From: Cernens ardua
GTDB taxonomy: Bacteria; Pseudomonadota; Gammaproteobacteria; Pseudomonadales; Halomonadaceae
Length of the DNA stretch: 64,000 bases
Direction: 5' to 3'
NCBI RefSeq assembly: GCF_051251085.1
Contig: NZ_JBPCZH010000008.1
Coordinates: forward strand, 49,713-113,712
This document shows positions 7,816 through 16,460 of this stretch, one piece after another. Position 1 is the stretch's first letter, and every line of letters begins with the position of its first letter. The position numbers were made by a program, and so were the translations under genes. The notes under the pieces are model-generated. The model was given only the letters and a program-made list of their open reading frames with translations. It had not been told where the DNA came from and made no database searches.

Positions 7816-8313
7816 ATGAAATCACAAAGTTTATGGCTGATCATTGCGACCCTGATGGGGGCACTTGTATGGCAGTCATTGAATTTGAGTGAACAGAAAC
7901 AGCTTATGACGCTACTGACAGCCCGTAATATTGAAGCGACGGCTCAATGGACACAGCAAGTGCTTACACTGGAACGTCAACGTCACGCGCTTGCCAATAC
8001 TATTGATCAACGCTTTCTTGAGGAAGAACGCCATGCGAAAACTCGCATACACGCTACCATTGATCGTTTGCATCGGGACGCTCTGCAGCTGCGCCAACAA
8101 CCCGCCCTCTCTACATCGGGAAATGCCTCACATACCGCTTCCACAAATGATCATGCAGCCCCAATCAGAGGACTTCTCCCGGAAGATGCAGAGTTTCTTG
8201 TTCGGTTCGCCGCCGATGCTGACAGCCGAGTCCGACAGCTGACACAATGTCAGGATTATCTTCGAGCCTTATCGAACGAAAAAAATACCAAACCTGCACC
8301 AACACCTGAATGA
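7816..8313 (+). CDS. Rz-like inner-membrane spanin (phage lysis)
   Basis: About 165 residues. An N-terminal signal anchor (SLWLIIATLMGALVWQSL) is followed by a helical, Gln/Arg-rich periplasmic region and the C-terminal DADSRVRQLTQCQDYLRAL, typical of Rz/DUF2514-type i-spanins. ATG at 7816 follows AGGTTGA; an earlier ATG at 7738 is possible. The assignment is strengthened by the nested Rz1 frame. Spanins fuse inner and outer membranes in the last step of phage lysis. No holin or endolysin gene is present nearby, so this is an orphan from the lysis cassette. Confidence 0.82.
   Translation: MKSQSLWLIIATLMGALVWQSLNLSEQKQLMTLLTARNIEATAQWTQQVLTLERQRHALANTIDQRFLEEERHAKTRIHATIDRLHRDALQLRQQPALSTSGNASHTASTNDHAAPIRGLLPEDAEFLVRFAADADSRVRQLTQCQDYLRALSNEKNTKPAPTPE
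8033..8242 (+). CDS. Rz1-like outer-membrane spanin lipoprotein nested in Rz
   Basis: A 69-residue lipoprotein fully contained in another frame of the Rz gene. MRKLAYTLPLIVCIGTLCSC is a complete lipoprotein signal with lipobox LCSC, and the mature part starts ANNPPSL and is Pro-rich, as in o-spanins. The ATG follows AGGAAG within Rz. Nested Rz/Rz1 pairs are a hallmark of tailed-phage lysis modules. Confidence 0.82.
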   Translation: MRKLAYTLPLIVCIGTLCSCANNPPSLHREMPHIPLPQMIMQPQSEDFSRKMQSFLFGSPPMLTAESDS

Positions 8314-8510
8314 TATCTTCCAGCAGCCCCCACCATGACATAAAACAGTCTCCTTATCCGCTTCAGCAGTAGCATCTCAGGCCGGATAATCTATACTCAG
8401 GGGGCAAGGTACGAACTATTCCATGGGCATCATCTGTTGCCACTTATACCTCATATCATCCTGCGCTCTCATTAAATCTGGACAGGTCAGAGGACAACAA
8501 GGCTCACCCA

Positions 8511-9392
8511 ATGCTAACGCTAATATCCGTCATATCGCTTGTATTAGGGGTACTAACTTGCATCATGATTGCGGGTGATATCAAAAAGCATCCTCAACAC
8601 ATGAAAATAATGAATATTACCTGGCCAATTACCGGGTTATATCTTCCTGTGATCGGATGGTATCTCTACACCTCCCTGGGGCGAACAACCAGTGGCGGCC
8701 ATTCCATGTCACATAAGGACCACCAGAAAAATCACTCGACACGCCAGTACCCCTCCGGAGAGAGCAATACGACCACAGCCTCGGACCATGAGCACACAAC
8801 TCATCATCAACCCCATGCCATGGGAAGCATGTCCCATAGCCAGCACAAGGCGGAGAATACGCATCAGGGGGATCACTCTCATCACTATGACATGAACCAC
8901 ATGTCACACATGCATGGGCAGAGGCATCATCATGGCGATGGAGAAAAACCTCTATGGAAAAGCGCACTCGTGGATAACACCCACTGTGGCGGAGGCTGTA
9001 CCATAGGGGATATCGTCACCGCACTTGTTTCAGCAATCGTCACAATCAGTATCGCTGGTTCGATGCTACTAGGGCACTTTGTCCTCGACTTCATCGGCGC
9101 ATTCGTATTTGGGATCGTTTTCCAGTACCTTCCCAAGCGCGAAATGAATCCCTCCATGAGCCGCACCAAAGCACTAGTGGAAGCATTGAAGGCCGATACC
9201 CTTTCAGTCATTTTTTATCAAATCGGCATGTATATATGGATGTTGATTTGCATGTATGGCTTCCACATGCGGCTTGATGTATTCAGCTTTTCATATTGGT
9301 TCATCATGCAGATCGCCATGCTGGCCGGGTTTATTACGGTTTACCCAGCCAATATCATGCTTATCAAACTTGGTATCAAGGAAGCCATGTAA
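8511..9392 (+). CDS. DUF4396 membrane protein with long His-rich loop
   Basis: A 293-residue membrane protein. One or two N-terminal segments (LISVISLVLGVLTCIMIAGD, ITGLYLPVIGWYLY) are followed by a hydrophilic loop at about residues 62-145 packed with His and Met (HSHHYDMNHMSHMHGQRHHH). Then comes the DUF4396 domain: THCGGGCTIGDI, DFIGAFVFGIVFQY, and several transmembrane helices ending ANIMLIKLGIKEAM. DUF4396 proteins are of unknown function. The His/Met loop and the CGGGC motif suggest binding of a soft metal such as copper; that is inference. It stands alone, upstream of a Fur-controlled receptor. Confidence 0.85.
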   Translation: MLTLISVISLVLGVLTCIMIAGDIKKHPQHMKIMNITWPITGLYLPVIGWYLYTSLGRTTSGGHSMSHKDHQKNHSTRQYPSGESNTTTASDHEHTTHHQPHAMGSMSHSQHKAENTHQGDHSHHYDMNHMSHMHGQRHHHGDGEKPLWKSALVDNTHCGGGCTIGDIVTALVSAIVTISIAGSMLLGHFVLDFIGAFVFGIVFQYLPKREMNPSMSRTKALVEALKADTLSVIFYQIGMYIWMLICMYGFHMRLDVFSFSYWFIMQIAMLAGFITVYPANIMLIKLGIKEAM

Positions 9393-9760
9393 ACCACATT
9401 CGGTGAATGTTGTAATCAGCAGCGCTCATGGATATATCGCAAGAAGATTGAAATCAGTCCCACAAATAGCCCTTCTTCCCCCCTTTAAAAGAACTACTGT
9501 GCTTGAGCGTATTATTTCAATGAATACGCCTAGTACAGGCACGCGTGCAATGTCTTTCTTTACGCGTGAATTCTATCGTCCCAAATGATAATCGCCCCCG
9601 TTTTCCGCGCATCTATAGCTCTTTTTTGAATAACACATTCTTAATTACGACTTAAAAAATCCTCAATTGATAATTGTTATCATTATCAATTGAGGATAAC
9701 ATTTGCATGCTATTTCCACACTTGATCGCTAATTAACCATTTCTGGGAACCGAAATAATA
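9393..9760. other. Intergenic region with Fur-controlled promoter
   Basis: No gene seen. The last 100 bases hold the Fur dyad and leader of the FecA-like receptor. Confidence 0.5.
9661..9695. promoter_or_regulatory. Fur box within a 35-bp dyad
   Basis: CCTCAATTGATAAT (9661-9674) and its exact reverse complement ATTATCAATTGAGG (9682-9695) flank seven bases. The core reads GATAATTGTTATCATTATC, close to the Fur consensus GATAATGATAATCATTATC. It lies about 65 bp upstream of the receptor start. Confidence 0.85.
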
Positions 9761-11938
9761 ATGAAAAACGCTGCCTCACACTGGGTGAAGCCTGCTATCA
9801 CTCTTGCTTGCATGGGAACTCTATGCTTCCCCTATCAGCTCTACGCGGCAACTATTACATCCTCAACAGCGCATGACTCAAATGCTTCGGATCAAAAGAT
9901 AGCCCCTGAGGCGCCCGCGAAGCCTGCCCCCGCCACTACGCAACAATTGGCTACTGTCAAAGTCGTAGGGGATTGGTTGAGTGCTGCCAGAGCCGATAAT
10001 GTTTTCAATAGCCCAGGGGCCAGGGATCTGCTGGATCGTCATCAGCTCGAACGAGTAGGGGTGACCTCCATTTCCGATGCGCTTAACCGAATCCCGGGCG
10101 TATTTTCACCGGGCCCAAATGGTACGGGAGATGATGATCTTGCGTTGAATTTCGGGATTCGCGGACTAAACCCACGCTTATCAACCGAATCTACGGTATT
10201 GATGGACGGTATTCCGGTACCGTACGCCCCTTATGGCCAACCACAGTTATCGGTTGCACCGATCTCATTAGGGAATATGCAGGCAGTCGATGTTATTCGT
10301 GGCGGGGGCTCAGTACGTTACGGGCCACAAAATGTCGGTGGGATTGTGAACTTTGTAACGCGTGCCATTCCTAAGAAGAAGTTCGCCTCGGATATTAATT
10401 ATCATGTTGAAAATAGCCCTTCTTCCAGCCACGGCCTCAAGAATACGATGAGTTTGCTGGCCGGTGGCACCGCCAGTAACGGTTTTGGTGCGGCCCTGCT
10501 TTACAGCGGTACACGTGGCAGTAACTTCCGCGAACACAGCCGAACCAGCCATCTGGATGACACCATGCTGAAGCTGAACTATCAGCTGGATAAACGTAAT
10601 CGTTTTCACGCCATTGCACAGTATTACGATGGTAAAGGAGAGATGCCCGGGGGGTTGACTCGCGCGCAATACAATCAGAATCGCTATCAGTCCAAGCGCC
10701 CCCGTGATGTATTCTGGGCACGACGGACGTTGGTGAGTGGCGGATATGACTTCACGGGGGAAGCAAACAAGTTCAACGTGGACTATTTCTTCACTAAAAC
10801 CTTGCGTAGTGGTTTCCTTGATCAGAAGGGGTTTACCTCTCTTTCACCGCGCTACTACTGGGTACGCGGTATTCAGTCCCAATATTCGCATGAGTTTGAC
10901 TTGGGGCCAGTCCACGATCGCTTCACGATTGGTTATCGTTACATCAATGAGTCAAATCATGAGCTTCGCTACCGCGAACAATTTGCGGCGCACAAGCTAC
11001 CCACCACGCATAGCAGAAACGACCGGAATGCCGGCGGCGGCACACGTGCCAATGCTTTTTATGCGGACAATGAATTCGATATAGGTCGTTGGACCATTAC
11101 GCCAGGTGTGCGTTTTGAGGATATTCACACACGCCAAACCAATTATCTCAGCAAGAAGAAATTCAAGGGCGATTACACCACAACATTACCTGCCCTCTTT
11201 GTAATGTATCACGTGATGCCCAGTTGGAATATCTATGCCAATACGGAAGGCTCGTTCAGTAGTGTGCAGTACAGCCAAATGCCCAATCGGGTGGCATCAG
11301 GAACGGTCAAGCCAGAAAAAGCACGTACCTGGGAATTGGGTACCCACTTCGATAATGGGATTGTCCAGGCGCAACTGGATACGTTCCTGATTAACTTCAA
11401 GGATCAATATCAGAGTAATCAAATCGATAATACGGTATATGCACAGGGTAAAACCCGTCACCATGGGGTAGAAGGGTCTATCAACTACCAATTGGCAGCC
11501 CTGAACCCCGTGCTGCGTAACTTTAATGTGTACGCCAATATGGCGTGGGTCGATGCGAAAATTCGTGAAGCAGGCCCCAACAAGGGAAATCGTGTGCCGT
11601 TCTCTTCAAAACTGAAAGGGCTAGTCGGTGTGGGCTACACTTACAAAGGCTGGCAGGCTAATCTGGAGTCGCAATTCCAGACAGCTCAGTATGCAGACAA
11701 CAAGAATACGAGAAAAGAAAGCGCCGATGGTAGTACAGGCCGCATTCCCGGTTTTGCCATTTGGAATGTGACGGGGAATTACGATTTCGGTCCGGATACC
11801 GACCATCTCAAGGTTGGAGTGGGCGTTAAAAACGTCTTCAACCGCCATGACTTTACACGCTCGTACAATGACAACAACCGCGGTATCTATGCAGGGTTGC
11901 CACGTACATTCTTTGCTCAAGTTTCGGCTTCTTTGTAA
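9761..11938 (+). CDS. TonB-dependent receptor, FecA-like (ferric siderophore/citrate)
   Basis: A 725-residue outer membrane receptor. A signal peptide of about 30 residues is followed by a plug domain (LATVKVVGDW; ISDALNRIPGVFS; IRGLNPRLSTESTVLMDGIPV; VDVIRGGGSVRYGPQNVGGIVNFVT) and a beta-barrel that ends in aromatic-rich strands and terminal VSASL. The plug resembles FecA, but the N-terminal signalling (STN) domain and fecIR genes are absent, so it is a transport-only receptor. The substrate is not certain: ferric dicitrate or another hydroxy-carboxylate chelate is likely. A strong Fur dyad upstream implies derepression in iron shortage. Confidence 0.92.
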   Translation: MKNAASHWVKPAITLACMGTLCFPYQLYAATITSSTAHDSNASDQKIAPEAPAKPAPATTQQLATVKVVGDWLSAARADNVFNSPGARDLLDRHQLERVGVTSISDALNRIPGVFSPGPNGTGDDDLALNFGIRGLNPRLSTESTVLMDGIPVPYAPYGQPQLSVAPISLGNMQAVDVIRGGGSVRYGPQNVGGIVNFVTRAIPKKKFASDINYHVENSPSSSHGLKNTMSLLAGGTASNGFGAALLYSGTRGSNFREHSRTSHLDDTMLKLNYQLDKRNRFHAIAQYYDGKGEMPGGLTRAQYNQNRYQSKRPRDVFWARRTLVSGGYDFTGEANKFNVDYFFTKTLRSGFLDQKGFTSLSPRYYWVRGIQSQYSHEFDLGPVHDRFTIGYRYINESNHELRYREQFAAHKLPTTHSRNDRNAGGGTRANAFYADNEFDIGRWTITPGVRFEDIHTRQTNYLSKKKFKGDYTTTLPALFVMYHVMPSWNIYANTEGSFSSVQYSQMPNRVASGTVKPEKARTWELGTHFDNGIVQAQLDTFLINFKDQYQSNQIDNTVYAQGKTRHHGVEGSINYQLAALNPVLRNFNVYANMAWVDAKIREAGPNKGNRVPFSSKLKGLVGVGYTYKGWQANLESQFQTAQYADNKNTRKESADGSTGRIPGFAIWNVTGNYDFGPDTDHLKVGVGVKNVFNRHDFTRSYNDNNRGIYAGLPRTFFAQVSASL

Positions 11939-11983
11939 AACGTGCAAACAATTATGCGCTTGTAATCATGTGAGCCCCCAAAG

Positions 11984-12012
11984 AAACCCGTCTGTATCAA
12001 GACGGGTTTATT
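11984..12012 (+). terminator. Terminator after FecA-like receptor
   Basis: AAACCCGTCT/AGACGGGTTT stem with a six-base loop, followed by a weak T-rich tail. Confidence 0.8.
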
Positions 12013-12075
12013 CTCGTCTGCTGCTTCCCATATACGTTCCTTCTTACAGACTTTATTGCTTTTGTATAGGCTGCA

Positions 12076-12309
12076 TCACTTATTGCTATTCCCCCAGTTA
12101 TATTGGAACAGTGGGCGCACACCATCATGAATATGGTTCCGATCAAGGCAATCCTGATAGGTAGAGTGCTGAATTTGAGTGTTGCTGGAGAACTGTTCAG
12201 CCGTTTGACGGCACTGGCTAATTACTTGCTGGTAATTACTGGCATTGTTATCGGAAGCACAGCCAGCTAGCAGTCCAATCACCAGCGCAACGGGGATTAA
12301 TTTATACAT
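12076..12309 (-). CDS. Small lipoprotein of unknown function
   Basis: A 77-residue protein with a lipoprotein signal ending LLAGC. The mature part is polar, with two Cys (QCRQTA and QDCLDRN) that could form a disulfide. CAGGTAAAAGACA precedes the ATG. No family recognised. It lies convergent with the FecA-like receptor gene. Confidence 0.7.
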   Translation of the reverse strand: MYKLIPVALVIGLLAGCASDNNASNYQQVISQCRQTAEQFSSNTQIQHSTYQDCLDRNHIHDGVRPLFQYNWGNSNK

Positions 12310-12491
12310 TGTCTTTTACCTGAAAGGAGCACAGATTGTTAGCATAGCACTTTACAACGCTTATTGAGGATTGTTTGACTTAACACTCAATCCCAACATT
12401 CTTGATAAAAATTTGCCCTCTCATTTCCTTTTCTACACTATTAAACAAGACTTAAATACATTGATAGAAAAGAAAGGAAGAGTATTTGAAA

Positions 12492-13124
12492 ATGTCTACG
12501 ATTGCCCATCGCAATAAAAAAAGCTTCTCCCCGAAAATGAAAGTCTTTTTAGGGGCACTATCAAGCATGGCAATGCTATGTATCGGCGTCACCAGTGCTC
12601 AGGCAGACACTGGTCAGAAAGGCGAGATTATTGGCGAACCAGTGGGACCAAATGCATCTACAGTTTCACATCATCATTTACAACCCGCGTTGAGTTATAT
12701 TTCAGAGTGGGCCGATGCCTCAGGAGCAACACACTTTACGCATTGCAGAATAGAGAATGAGAAATTCAAGAGCTATGCGCCACCCGCAGCGCCCCAATGG
12801 ATAGGGATATCTCCCGATAAAATAGAGAGTATTTCCTATGCGGCATTGCCCGTTGGTTATGAAGGTTCCTGGCACCATGCGCCAAGCCCTCAGTGGGTGA
12901 TTACACTTGCCGGTAAATGGTCAGTCGAAACAACAGATGGTAAGCGTTTTGTGCAAGGGCCAGGAGAAATGCAATTCAATGACGACTCCAATTCACACCC
13001 ACGCAAGGATGACGCTCACGTTGGGCATGTGTCCAAAACTGTTGGCAACGTTCCCAACGAGCAGCTTATTATCAAACTAAAACCCGGAACACGCCTTCAT
13101 CAGAAAGGTCACTGTGTTTACTAA
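12492..13124 (+). CDS. Secreted cupin-domain protein
   Basis: About 210 residues. The start at 12492 follows AGGAAGAG; a TTG two codons earlier is less likely. A signal peptide ends at about ASA/AQADT (GVTSAQAD). The mature protein begins with a His-rich stretch (SHHHLQP) and contains a cupin core: GYEGSWHHAPSPQWVITLAGKW and GPGEMQFNDDSNSHPRKD, which supplies the His/Glu metal-binding positions. Similar exported cupins are uncharacterised. Position between two TonB receptor genes hints at a metal or chelate link, but nothing proves this. Confidence 0.75.
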   Translation: MSTIAHRNKKSFSPKMKVFLGALSSMAMLCIGVTSAQADTGQKGEIIGEPVGPNASTVSHHHLQPALSYISEWADASGATHFTHCRIENEKFKSYAPPAAPQWIGISPDKIESISYAALPVGYEGSWHHAPSPQWVITLAGKWSVETTDGKRFVQGPGEMQFNDDSNSHPRKDDAHVGHVSKTVGNVPNEQLIIKLKPGTRLHQKGHCVY

Positions 13125-13322
13125 TTCATGGAAAGATATTGATATTCGATCAGAGATCATCATTATTCATGAACGGTTCCGGTTACCCATGTAGTCATGT
13201 TTTTCGGAAAGAATTGCACGTTACTTTCCACATGACAAAAGTTGATAACAGAAGTTGTCGTAAAGCAAGTGGTGGCATTTATAACTGCCTTGGAAAACGA
13301 AACGATACAAGATGGAAGGAAA

Positions 13323-13347
13323 CAAGGCCCCGGGAAAAGGAGCCTTG
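13323..13347 (-). terminator. Terminator of the second TonB receptor
   Basis: CAAGGC/GCCTTG stem around a GC-rich loop; on the minus strand it is followed by TTTCCTT. It lies 20 bp beyond the receptor stop. Confidence 0.55.
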
Positions 13348-13366
13348 CTGTCTTTGACTCAACTCA

Positions 13367-15601
13367 TTAGAACGTCACACTTCCTGTGAAGCGGAAAGTT
13401 CTACCCTGCCCGTACGCGACACGGGTAGAGCCCCCTGAGCTGGCAAAATAGTTTTTATTGGTCAGGTTCCCCGCATTAATCTGGAAGGATGTCAGGTGCC
13501 CAAGCAGATGGGTGGAGCTCCAGCCAACAAAGGCATCTGCCGTAACATAGCCGGGCAGTGAGAACGAGTGATTATCGTCACCAGCTCGGCGCCCTACATA
13601 ACGCACGCCTGATCCAATATTCAGTTGACCACCCCACACCTGTGTCGGCACGTGATATGAGAGGAATGCACCCGCCTGATTTTTGGGCACGTTCTGGAAG
13701 CTGTTACCTTCGTCCTCTGCCCCACCGTCTTTGTGAATGTTCGTATGGGTGTAGGCATAATCTGCCAGAACGCTCCAGTTCTTGCTAATGCGGCCCGTCA
13801 GGCTCCATTCAATGCCTGAAGAAGCACGTTCACCTGAAATATGTTCGCCCAAACCATCGCTGTCCTGTGCTACCACGTTTTTCTTCACGATATGGTAGAA
13901 AGCCAATTGAGACTGCCAGTTTTCGTTCTGATACTTGATACCCAATTCACCCTGGCGCCCTGTCGAGGGTTTATAACTGCCATGGAAGTCTGAAGTTACC
14001 TCGTTGGGCGAGAACGATGTCGAATAGTTACCATAAAGCGATATATTCGGCGTCCATTTATACACCACACCAATGAATGGCAAGAGCTTCGACTTGCTCG
14101 CGTTGGTATGGGTACGATAAGACATGTCAGGGCCATCATCCTGCCCCGTATTTTCATAAAGGTGCTGATAACGTATACCCGGTGCTACAATCCATTGATC
14201 GTTCAGGTAGATATTATCTTTTGCATAGACAGATTCACCGGTAGATTTCACATAGGTGCCGCTATTACTGGCGGGTACCGCAAAGGAACGTAATTCATCA
14301 TATGAATACATACCTGCCGTTTTCCATCCACTATTCAGAAAATCATCCGAATGCGTAATGGCATGCTGATAATCAGCCCCCAGCAGAATATCGTTACGGA
14401 TACCCATAACCTGTTGATTCGTCATGTAATCGAGCGCGAAATAGCTGTTACTGCGCGGTGAGTGAACCTGCCGACGAAAACGCTGTTGCTGCTTACCCTT
14501 GTTGATGCGGCTATCTATCTGGTTATCCTTGTGCTCATCATTGTTCCAGGCAGCAGTCAAACGTACTCGGTTATCATCATTAAAGCGGTATTCTGTCTGC
14601 GATGTCACCGATTGTCGGATACCATAAGAGTTCACTCCCTTGGCATCGATACGATGAAAGCGGCTGCCCCAATAACCATTACCGTTCCACACTGAACCAC
14701 GATCCAAGGGTTCATCGTAATTCAGGTATTGGTATTCCAATACTGAAGAGAGTTTCTTCCCGACATATGAAATGGAAGGAGCGAACAGTTTATTATTGGT
14801 ATGACCATATTCGCGCCAATATCCTTCATGGTTTCGTTCCCCAATGACACGATACGCGAATCCTGAATTCCCCATCGGACCTGTCGTATCAAAACTACCG
14901 TCTCCCCCACCATGATTGGTAACGTTTCCGGAAAGGGTCGTCTGTTGATGAAAAAGGGGTTTTTTAGTGATGATGTTAATCACTCCACCCGGCTCTCCCA
15001 TGCCATATAGAAGCGAAGCGGGGCCTTTAAGCACTTCCACACGTTCTGTAGTTACGGCGTCGAAACTCCGCGTTACCGGTTGTCGAACACCATCCATCAG
15101 GATACCGCCATCACCAATTTCACCAAATCCACGACGTAACAAACCATCCTGAGTACCGCCGAAATTATTGCCAATGGCGACACCCGGGATATAGTTCACC
15201 GCATCATCCAATGTTTGAGGCTGCAGATCCTTTATTTGCTGATGCGTGACGGTATTGGTCGTTTGCGCTTGATCGAGATTGCTGGTAGGCGACATGTCTG
15301 CGGTAGAGCTATATGTGGTGGCATAGCTATTTTCACCGGTGACTTGATGAGACCCAACCACATCAACCGTACTCAATCGTGTTTGTTTTTGAGATGTCGC
15401 CACGGAGGAGATTTTTTCAGGCGTAGCTGATTTTTCGGCCGCAGCCACAGGTGTACTATTTATTTTCGCACTACTCATTTGAGTACTATTCGTTTGAGTA
15501 ATATTCGTTTGTTGAGCTATTGCCGTCGAGACACTGATGACTCCGCCCAAAAGGCCTGCTGAAAGCAAAGCGGCCTGCTTTGAAACCGATTTCATATCCA
15601 C
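13367..15601 (-). CDS. TonB-dependent siderophore receptor (FhuA/FoxA type)
   Basis: A 744-residue outer membrane receptor. A signal peptide (LLGGVISVSTAIAQQ) is followed by a Thr/Ser-rich linker, then the TonB box region (LSTVDVVG) and a plug with LDDAVNYIPGV, ILMDGVRQPV and ERVEVLKGPASLLYGMGEPGG, which is diagnostic of TonB-dependent siderophore receptors of the hydroxamate group. The barrel ends GRTFRFTGSVTF with the canonical C-terminal Phe. The GTG at 15601 has AAGGGAA upstream; an ATG two codons inside (15595) is the alternative. A Fur box lies about 170 bp upstream. The substrate is probably a ferric hydroxamate siderophore. Confidence 0.92.
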   Translation of the reverse strand: MDMKSVSKQAALLSAGLLGGVISVSTAIAQQTNITQTNSTQMSSAKINSTPVAAAEKSATPEKISSVATSQKQTRLSTVDVVGSHQVTGENSYATTYSSTADMSPTSNLDQAQTTNTVTHQQIKDLQPQTLDDAVNYIPGVAIGNNFGGTQDGLLRRGFGEIGDGGILMDGVRQPVTRSFDAVTTERVEVLKGPASLLYGMGEPGGVINIITKKPLFHQQTTLSGNVTNHGGGDGSFDTTGPMGNSGFAYRVIGERNHEGYWREYGHTNNKLFAPSISYVGKKLSSVLEYQYLNYDEPLDRGSVWNGNGYWGSRFHRIDAKGVNSYGIRQSVTSQTEYRFNDDNRVRLTAAWNNDEHKDNQIDSRINKGKQQQRFRRQVHSPRSNSYFALDYMTNQQVMGIRNDILLGADYQHAITHSDDFLNSGWKTAGMYSYDELRSFAVPASNSGTYVKSTGESVYAKDNIYLNDQWIVAPGIRYQHLYENTGQDDGPDMSYRTHTNASKSKLLPFIGVVYKWTPNISLYGNYSTSFSPNEVTSDFHGSYKPSTGRQGELGIKYQNENWQSQLAFYHIVKKNVVAQDSDGLGEHISGERASSGIEWSLTGRISKNWSVLADYAYTHTNIHKDGGAEDEGNSFQNVPKNQAGAFLSYHVPTQVWGGQLNIGSGVRYVGRRAGDDNHSFSLPGYVTADAFVGWSSTHLLGHLTSFQINAGNLTNKNYFASSGGSTRVAYGQGRTFRFTGSVTF

Positions 15602-15762
15602 GTGCGCAAGTTCCCTTGATTTTGCTGTATGTGCTACCTATTCCACGCCAAGATCACCTGGTCTTGCGCGATAGGATTTATTTTTCGTTTCACTCTTCAC
15701 GTACCGTCATCACGAAAAAAGGTATGAAGAAGAAATAATCAAATGATTGCTGAGGGTGAAAT

Positions 15763-15788
15763 ATCATTTAAATGATAATCATTGTCAA
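15763..15788. promoter_or_regulatory. Fur box of the siderophore receptor
   Basis: ATCATTTAAATGAT is a palindrome (15763-15776) running into AAATGATAATCATTGTC, giving two overlapping Fur-type hexamer arrays close to the consensus. Confidence 0.75.
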
Positions 15789-15814
15789 CTGCATTTTTAT
15801 TGCATATAGGCAAA

Positions 15815-15931
15815 ATGGTGAGTGGCTCAAACGAAGAAAGGCTAGCGGAGCAAGTAGTATTGCTGGCGGAGCAAGTAGTATTAATAGTAAGGGTACGAGC
15901 TATGACGGTACGTAACCATGAAATGCCGTGA
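15815..15931 (+). CDS. Possible 38-residue protein with exact heptad repeat
   Basis: Short frame MVSGSNEER, then LAEQVVL repeated twice in a row, then LIV-type residues and a basic tail, ending MP. The DNA repeat is 21 bp (15841-15861 and 15862-15882, one base different). AGG lies six bases before the ATG. Coding status is uncertain; the frame-preserving repeat and amphipathic pattern are the only support. Confidence 0.3.
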   Translation: MVSGSNEERLAEQVVLLAEQVVLIVRVRAMTVRNHEMP

Positions 15932-16460
15932 GGGATAAGGTATTCGCGATAGCTACTTGCATGAGAGTGGAAACCGAAGCGAAATGAAAAATGTAATAGC
16001 CCTATAATGAAGCAATACGCCAGAATACAATAAATTCACTTTAAACGTGTGCGTTAAAAACGCGACAAGGTAGGTGTACTGGAAAGCAAATATTCATCCA
16101 GAGATACAGCTAAATCCCTTAGGAGGATGGCATATAAATCTGACGATGCTGGACCATCACAAATAAAACAGGATTGATATCTGGCAGTCGTTATATCCTT
16201 CGTTATAATAGAGAGCTTACTGTTTTAAACAGAAATCCCGCGCATAACGTGCAGTTTTTCAAGGGCAACACCTATAATTCATGGTGATGAAATGAGGGTG
16301 GTTGTTCTACAAATACGAAATATCACGGCAAATACAATATCTTTTTGTCTGCCACCCTATCCGGGTTTGTTAATCATTCCTTTCGGCATCAACAGCTTTT
16401 GAATAAACGGGATAGGTAGAATTTCAAACAAAACCCAATTACCTTTATCAGGAAATTTTT
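15932..16460. other. Long intergenic gap before the MFS gene
   Basis: No gene recognised on either strand. One AGGAGG with an immediately adjacent ATG at about 16122 would give only a 16-codon frame. The leader of the MFS gene ends with AGGAAA. Confidence 0.45.

Noticed and set aside
9256..9588. Plus-strand open frame overlapping the end of the DUF4396 gene
   Set aside because: It lies mostly inside DUF4396 in another frame and has no ribosome site or family features.
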